A program made the translations under genes and the position numbers. A DNA stretch of 64,000 nucleotides from Megalonaias nervosa (taxonomy: Eukaryota; Mollusca; Bivalvia; Unionida; Unionidae). Under the pieces are notes generated by a model that was not told the origin of the DNA, did not search any database, and worked only from the letters and a program-made list of their open reading frames with translations. Shown here piece after piece: positions 58,915-64,000 of this stretch; position 1 is the first letter of the stretch; the number at the start of each line of letters is the position of its first letter. The stretch covers positions 1 through 64,000 of the forward strand of contig JAECUM010003706.1 in the NCBI GenBank assembly GCA_016617855.1, in the 5' to 3' direction.

Positions 58915-59546
58915 ATGACGGAAACTAAGAAGACAATGAATTGGGGTGCACCGGCTGTGGAGACGAAAAGCGATGGCATAGCAGCGGCTACCAAAGTTAA
59001 CACAGCGCTACTTCCAGAAGAGGTTGATTTCAACTGGGATTTAGTAGATTTTTTCTCTTCTTCGCAAGAATTTGTTCCGGTACCAGTACCTTCGCCACCT
59101 TCTCCTTCTTTACCACACGTCGACGATTTTAAACAAAGACAGAAAGAATAACTGGAGAAATTTTTACAGCAGCAGAAAGAGGCAGAACAAGCATTTCTCC
59201 TTCAACAGCAACAGCGAGAAGAAGAGGCAGAAGGAAACGACAGGAAGAAGAAGCAGTAGAGAAGAAACAAAGGCTAGAAGAGAAGGAGAACAGTGAACCT
59301 CAAACGGTAACGGTACTCTTGGACATTTTGGCCGAGTTAAGAAGTCTGAAACAAATGTATCAGACTTCTTTATTACGACCCAAGAGAAAAAGACCTTCCC
59401 GAACCAAACAGCCTAACCCTGTTACTACACCAGAGATACCACCCCTAGTGATTTCTACTAGATCATTGACAAGAGCAAGTCCAGAAGTAGGCCTTGGCCT
59501 TGGCAAAGGCTTAAGGCAGTTAAAGCGGATTGCTTCTCGTTCCTGA
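58915..59546 (+). pseudogene. Coiled-coil/basic protein with a histone-type 3' end, frame-broken
   Basis: From ATG 58915 the frame encodes an N-terminal part with EEVDFNWDLVDFFSSSQEFV and a proline-rich run. A TAA lies at 59149-59151. In the same frame a Gln/Glu-rich coiled coil follows (LEKFLQQQKEAEQAFLLQQQ). The frame then shifts by one base around 59215-59235 and stays open to 59546. That part contains AELRSLKQMYQTSLL and a basic C-terminus (RPKRKRPSRTKQ; GKGLRQLKRIASRS). I do not recognise the family. A TATA box lies about 52 bp upstream of the start and a histone-type stem-loop 34 nt after the stop. Confidence 0.65.
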
Positions 59547-59580
59547 GTTTGTTCTAAGGAAAAAAAAACAAACACCCAAT

Positions 59581-59596
59581 GGTCCTTTTCAGGGCC
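59581..59596 (+). terminator. Histone-type mRNA 3' stem-loop of the plus gene
   Basis: GGTCCTTTTCAGGGCC fits the histone stem-loop consensus GGYYYUHHUHARRRCC completely, with one G-U pair in the stem. It is preceded by an A-rich stretch with ccaat and followed by actca. It lies 34 nt after the stop codon at 59544-59546. Confidence 0.85.
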
Positions 59597-59608
59597 ACTC
59601 ACTTCTTT

Positions 59609-59616
59609 CGAAAAGA
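59609..59616 (+). promoter_or_regulatory. Histone-downstream-element-like motif of the plus gene
   Basis: CGAAAAGA, extended to cgaaaagagaga, starts 12 nt after the stem-loop, identical in sequence and spacing to the minus gene. Purine-rich elements such as AAAGAGAG at this distance are U7 snRNA targets in known histone genes. Confidence 0.7.
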
Positions 59617-59857
59617 GAGACTATTCATTTTGCCAAAATCAATTAAAACTTCAAAATCCCTTCTTTAACCCTATGATGTGCGTGTTGTGAGTGTATGAGT
59701 GTAGGTCCTTATTATTCTAAACAATCAAAACCAAGAGACACTTACGTTTTTTCAGTCTGGTCTATTCTGGTACAAATTTTTACAATTCAATATCACAACA
59801 TAACACAACAGAACACTTTTAAAAAGTTCATAGCCTTCTTCTGTGTCTTTTTTTTTT

Positions 59858-60298
59858 TCACTCTCTCTGTTTTTTCAATTTCTTCACTTTTACACTTTTT
59901 TCCTCTTCTTCTTCTTCTTCCTCACATTTTTCTCGTCTTCTTTTCTTTTCTGTCTTCTCTTTCTGAACGTGACGGGGTTCTTCCTTTGCCGAGGGCACCT
60001 CTTTTTCTTCTTCCTCCTCATGCTCCTGTTGTTTCTTAGAGCACTCTGAAGACCAATGTCCTTTCTCTTTACAATGATAATAGATATCTTGACTTTTGTC
60101 TCTTCTGACACTGGTCTTGCTTTTATGACGATCTGGACATTCTGTAGCCCAATGCCATTTCTTCTGACGGATATAGCAAGTATCATGACTTTTATCTCGA
60201 AAGGAGGGAGAGTAGTCCGTCGGTTTGTCTGAAGAAAACTTTCGTATGACACCTCGCAAAGCTCTAATCAGAAGTTCGATCTGTGTGGGTTCTTCCAT
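59858..60298 (-). CDS. Zinc-knuckle-like protein with acidic/basic C-terminus
   Basis: An intact frame of 146 codons. After an N-terminal helix (MEEPTQIELLIRALRGVIRK) come two CCHC-type knuckle patterns. CYIRQKKWHWATEC has Arg where the second Cys belongs. YYHCKEKGHWSSEC has Tyr where the first Cys belongs. The C-terminal half is alternating Glu and Lys/Arg, likely a coiled or disordered tail. Such knuckles bind nucleic acid in Gag and in some virus-like elements. With each lacking one ligand the zinc affinity is doubtful. A TATA box (60352-60360, minus sense) lies about 53 bp upstream. It is divergent from the polymerase gene. No histone-type stem-loop follows it. Confidence 0.65.
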   Translation of the reverse strand: MEEPTQIELLIRALRGVIRKFSSDKPTDYSPSFRDKSHDTCYIRQKKWHWATECPDRHKSKTSVRRDKSQDIYYHCKEKGHWSSECSKKQQEHEEEEEKEVPSAKEEPRHVQKEKTEKKRRREKCEEEEEEEEKSVKVKKLKKQRE

Positions 60299-60433
60299 CG
60301 TGCTGATCGGTTTGAGAGTGAAATGAATACTGAGAGGGAAGTCAACAGCCCTTTATATATGCACTAAGCCTAACATGGATATATAGGGGTCCATGGCGTT
60401 TCAAATGTAGTCATTTGACTTTTCGCAGTCAAG
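60299..60433. promoter_or_regulatory. Divergent promoter of the zinc-knuckle and polymerase genes
   Basis: The 135-bp interval carries two TATA-like boxes back to back: tttatatat (60352-60360), usable leftward, and atatata (60379-60385), about 49 bp before the polymerase start. The layout copies that of the other divergent pair. Confidence 0.65.
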
Positions 60434-63400
60434 ATGAAACGATCGCATCATTTCGTAAAGAAAGGAGAAGAAAGTAAGAGGCAGAAACGTGATTTATCGC
60501 CTCGCACAGTAGCTGAAGTCTTGGCTCAAATTCATGCCGGCGATTTTGAAGATGAGATGAGTGAACCAGAATCTAAGCCCAGAGTGTCTACACTCAGTCA
60601 AAGTCCATCACTACCAGTAAACCCTGAAAAGTACTACCACATTCGAGAGACGGGCAAACGCTCCTCCAGAAAATTTAGAACCACGGCCTACACGTACACG
60701 GTGAAGTTTAAAGATTTCAAGTCCGACGTACCGTTGGAGAAAGCAGAAGGGTTCATAACCGATGTGTGGGATTCTTTGTTAACCACACTGAAACGGCAAT
60801 GTCAAGCCAAAGAAGACGATCGCTTGAGACTTTCCATTCATCACGACAATCTGAAGTCCCCCGTTTGGATCGAGTTTAGCAGCCCAGCAGAACTGACACC
60901 TTCCAAAGTCATCGACAAGATTCAACACGTACAACAATCCAACGACAAGTTTCACATCACCGACGGAAAAGCGACACTATTCATGACCCACGTGTCTCTT
61001 CCCCAAGGGACGGGACGCAAAACAGTGATCTTGGTAGACAATCTTCGCAGCACCAAGCGCAGCATCGTTCAAATTAACAACCCTCAAGACCAGATGTGTT
61101 TAGCCCATACCATCGTGGTGGGACGAACGTATGCCGACAAAAACGACACGACAGAATGGAAAGGGCCTGGAAAACTATTCAACAATCGGACCAAACCAAA
61201 CAACGAAGAGAAGCAGAACTCCTGTTACAGCAAGCGGAGATATCCAAAGACAGTCCCTGCAGTATTCCTGAAATGCAAAAATTGCAAGACGTCTTGGCTC
61301 CACGCTACACCTTGAAAGTACACCCTCAAGAAGTGTGCGGACCTCTGTTGTTTCGAGGAAAAGATTTCAAAGACGGAAAATACATTCACGTCTATCATCA
61401 CGATGAACATTTTGATGCCATTACCAGTATCACTGCATTCCTGTCATTCAGTTATTACTGTGAGAAATGTGACTATGGCTATAACAATCGAGAGCAACAC
61501 AAGCATTGCGCATCGAAATGCTCAGGATGTTTAGCCTCTAAACCTTGTCTGGACAAAGGACAAGAACGAGTGCATTGCTCTGCTTGTCAGCGCACGTTTT
61601 TCAGCCCTGCCTGTTACCAACAACATCTAAAGACGCAAGGTTCACAGCGGAAATGTGCTTGCCAACTCTTGAGATTGTGCCCTACTTGTGGACAATGCAT
61701 ATGTACCAATAGTGCCAAGACTCACGTCTGTTCAGGAAAGAAGCAATGTCACATTTGTCGCCAAGTCGTGGACTTGGAACACCAATGCTACATTAAAAAA
61801 TACCAATCCAAACATGAAGAAGAAGAAGATAATGACCAGAAGAAAGGCCATTTCATCTTTTTCGATTTCGAATGTATGCAAGAGACTGGCATTCACATTC
61901 CTAATTTCTGCATGGCTCACCGAGCGTGTGAGAAGTGCATCTAAGAGCCTATCCTGACTCATTGCCCTCACTGTAGCAAGATTCCTGGAGGACGTGAAAA
62001 AATCTTTCGGGGACCGAACACGCTAGCCGATTTCGCCCAATGGATCTTAAACCCTATTGACGAAACATGGAGCCAAGAAGACATCGAACGTTACGGAGAT
62101 TGTCATCGCTATGCTACGGTGATGGCTCACAGTTTCTCGGGATACGATGGACAGTTTCTGTTGAGATACTATACGGAACAAAGTACCGAACGTCCGAAAG
62201 TAACTTTGAACGGAGCCAAAATCATTTCCATGCAAGTGGGTCAAGTGCAGTTTAAAGATTCGATGAGTTACTTGGCCATGCCTTTGAGTCGCATGCCTAA
62301 AACGTTTGGAATGACAGAAATGGCCAAAGGCTATTTTCTGCACTTTTTCAATACCGAATCCAATCAAAACACCGTTCTACCCCATTTGCCTGAGGCTCAC
62401 TACTACGACCCCGACAACATGCGTACCGAACAACGAGAAGCTTTCTACGCTTGGTACCAGACTCACGCCTCGGACCCTTTTGACTTTCAGGAAGAAATGT
62501 TAAAATATTGTCGTTCCGACGTGGACATTTTACGGCGTTGCTGTGGAAAATTTCGAGAACTGTTCATGTAACACGGAGGGATCGATCCTTTGAAAGAAGC
62601 CTGCACCATTGCCAAAGCGTGTTCCTTAGTGTATCGCCAACGATTTATGCCCGAAAACACCCTAGCTGTCATCAGTCCTCAAACAACCAATTTTGTCAAA
62701 CGTCAATACTCGGTCAAAGCCTTACGCTGGTTACATTACTTGTGTGACAAGGAAGACAAATGGATCCAACACGCTTGCAACGGAGGAGGCGAAAAAGCCA
62801 TCGGAAGGTATTCAGTAGCTGGTTGGGACTTGGAAAACCCCAAGATCGTGTACGAGTTTAACGGGTGCTTATTTCACGGATGTCCTATCTGCTACCTTCA
62901 ACGTAACACTAAAAATCAGTTTTTACAACGGACCATGGAAGACTTGTACCAGGCCACTTGTCAGCGGCGCTTGAAGTTAGAAGAGCAAGGATACCAAGTG
63001 GTAGAAATGTGGGAACACGAGTACGATCAGCGATTAAAAACCGATCCCGAGTTTAAGCGCATCGTGGAAAGTTACAAGCTGGTGGACCCACTAAACCCAA
63101 GGGACAGTTTGTACGGAGGACGGACGAATGCCACCTGTTTGCTATACCAAGCCGACGAAGAGAGAGGAGAAGAAATCAAATACTTGGACGTGTGTTCTCT
63201 GTATCCGTACGTGTGCAAATATTGTCACTTTCCCGCAGGGCACCCACAATTGCTGACGGAACACATCGACGTGGACAATATTCGACAATGCGAAGGATTG
63301 ATCAAATGTAAAGTCTTGCCTCCCACGTACTTGTACCATCCCGTTTTACCACATCATTGCCAAGGAAAACTGATGTTTCCCTTGTGTCGTACTTGTGCCG

Positions 63401-64000
63401 AAACGTGCGACCAAGACCAACCTTGTCAGCACACTCAGGAAGAACGCGCCTTGACGGGAACGTGGGTCAGCGTGGAATTGTTTAAAGCTCTGGACTTGGG
63501 ATACCAATTGTTAGAAGTGTACGAAATTTACCACTTTCCCAAGACAGAAAAATACTACAAGGGCGACGAGACTCAGAAAAGCATTTTTGCAGATTACGTG
63601 AATGCCTTTTTGAAACTGAAACAAGAAGCTAGCGGCTATCCTTCCTGCTGTCACACTCCCGAAGACCAAAAGAAATTTAAAGAGAAGTACTGGGAGCAGG
63701 AAGGCATCACTTTAGACCACGTCGAGAAAAACGAAGGAGGGCGATCGTTTGCCAAAGTTATGTTGAATTGTTTGTGGGGCAAAATGGCACAACGACCGTG
63801 TTTACCCAAGACGGAGTATTTGACAGAACCTTCCCGCTACTTTCAGATGATTCACGACAAAACCAAATACGTGAAACACGTGGACGTCCTTCGTGAGGAC
63901 TTGATCTTAGTTTATTACGAAGAAGAACTGGACTTTGTAGAAGCCGAGGAATTTGGAAATGTCATCATTGCGGCTTACGTGACAGCCTATGCTCGCTTAA
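60434..64000 (+). pseudogene. Protein-primed-type family B DNA polymerase (Polinton/Maverick-like), 5' part
   Basis: This would replicate the element. A long N-terminal region (60434 to about 61140) is followed by a frame change at the A-run 61139-61143. Next come a Cys/His-rich zinc region (61460-61790; CEKCDYGYNN, CPTCGQCICT, CHICRQVVDLEHQC), an exonuclease motif (FIFFDFECMQETGIH, about 61850), and the polymerase palm with a DxxSLYP block (LDVCSLYPYV, about 63187) and a motif-B-like KVMLNCLWGKMAQ (about 63757). In-frame TAA stops lie at 61942-61944 and 62569-62571. After 62572 the frame is open to the window edge. The YxDTDS block should follow beyond 64000. The order and the cysteine-rich insertion match Polinton-type polymerases. 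Confidence 0.85.

Noticed and set aside
58449..59546. Host histone gene pair
   Set aside because: The 3' stem-loops, TATA and CCAAT boxes suggest it. However, no frame on either strand gives H2A, H2B, H3, H4 or H1 sequence, and the neighbours are virus-like.
59360..59602. 80-codon minus-strand ORF across the plus stem-loop
   Set aside because: It is antisense to the basic C-terminal part of the plus gene and reads through its 3' processing signals.
60434..64000. Alternative genetic code with TAA read as an amino acid
   Set aside because: Several stops in the right block are TAA, but the left block also has TAG and TGA stops and there are frame changes. ILK also gives no sign of a non-standard code.

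Overview
This is an AT-rich, repeat-laden metazoan genomic window, most likely from a mollusc. The host assignment is an inference from the SINE-type repeats, the transposon families and the intron-rich gene structure. The one host gene I can prove is the 5' half of integrin-linked kinase (ILK) on the minus strand. Six coding exons (start codon at 54249, then 36447-36282, 28885-28790, 27217-27121, 24876-24796, 14633-14548) join in phase. They encode the ankyrin-repeat half and the lead-in to the pseudokinase domain. The remaining kinase exons should lie left of position 1, so the gene covers more than 54 kb of this strand.

The ILK introns are filled with mobile elements. From left to right they hold: a decayed Ty3/gypsy LTR retrotransposon (2672-9240) whose integrase precedes its reverse transcriptase, the Gmr1-type order; a 29-bp minisatellite; diverged tandem repeats; pogo/Tigger remnants, including a 2-kb element with terminal repeats and a TA target duplication (19014-21027); a decayed DIRS-type tyrosine-recombinase retroelement (about 29570-34980, minus); an ISL2EU-like DNA transposon (38268-42424) with a THAP/DDE transposase converging on a YqaJ/PHD gene; a second gypsy RNase H relic; an hAT (DUF4371-type) relic; a 175-bp hAT MITE with a perfect 8-bp duplication; and several tRNA-derived SINEs.

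Upstream of the ILK start codon are a perfect 35-bp inverted repeat (54527-54599) and then a Polinton/Maverick- or adintovirus-like region running off the right edge (about 55745-64000). Its left part holds broken capsid-type ORFs, one of which resembles a double-jelly-roll major capsid protein. Its right part is visibly more GC-rich and compact. It holds two divergent gene pairs: 58449-58682 minus with 58915-59546 plus, and 59858-60298 minus with a type-B DNA polymerase from 60434. Each start codon has a TATA-like box about 42-53 bp upstream.

The most unusual signal is at the 3' ends of the first divergent pair. Both genes end in perfect matches to the metazoan replication-dependent histone mRNA stem-loop (complement 58406-58421, and 59581-59596). 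Each is followed, after exactly 12 nt, by the same CGAAAAGA purine motif where a U7-binding histone downstream element would sit. Neither gene encodes a histone. A virus-like element that ends its mRNAs by the host histone pathway would tie its expression to S phase, and I know of no description of this.
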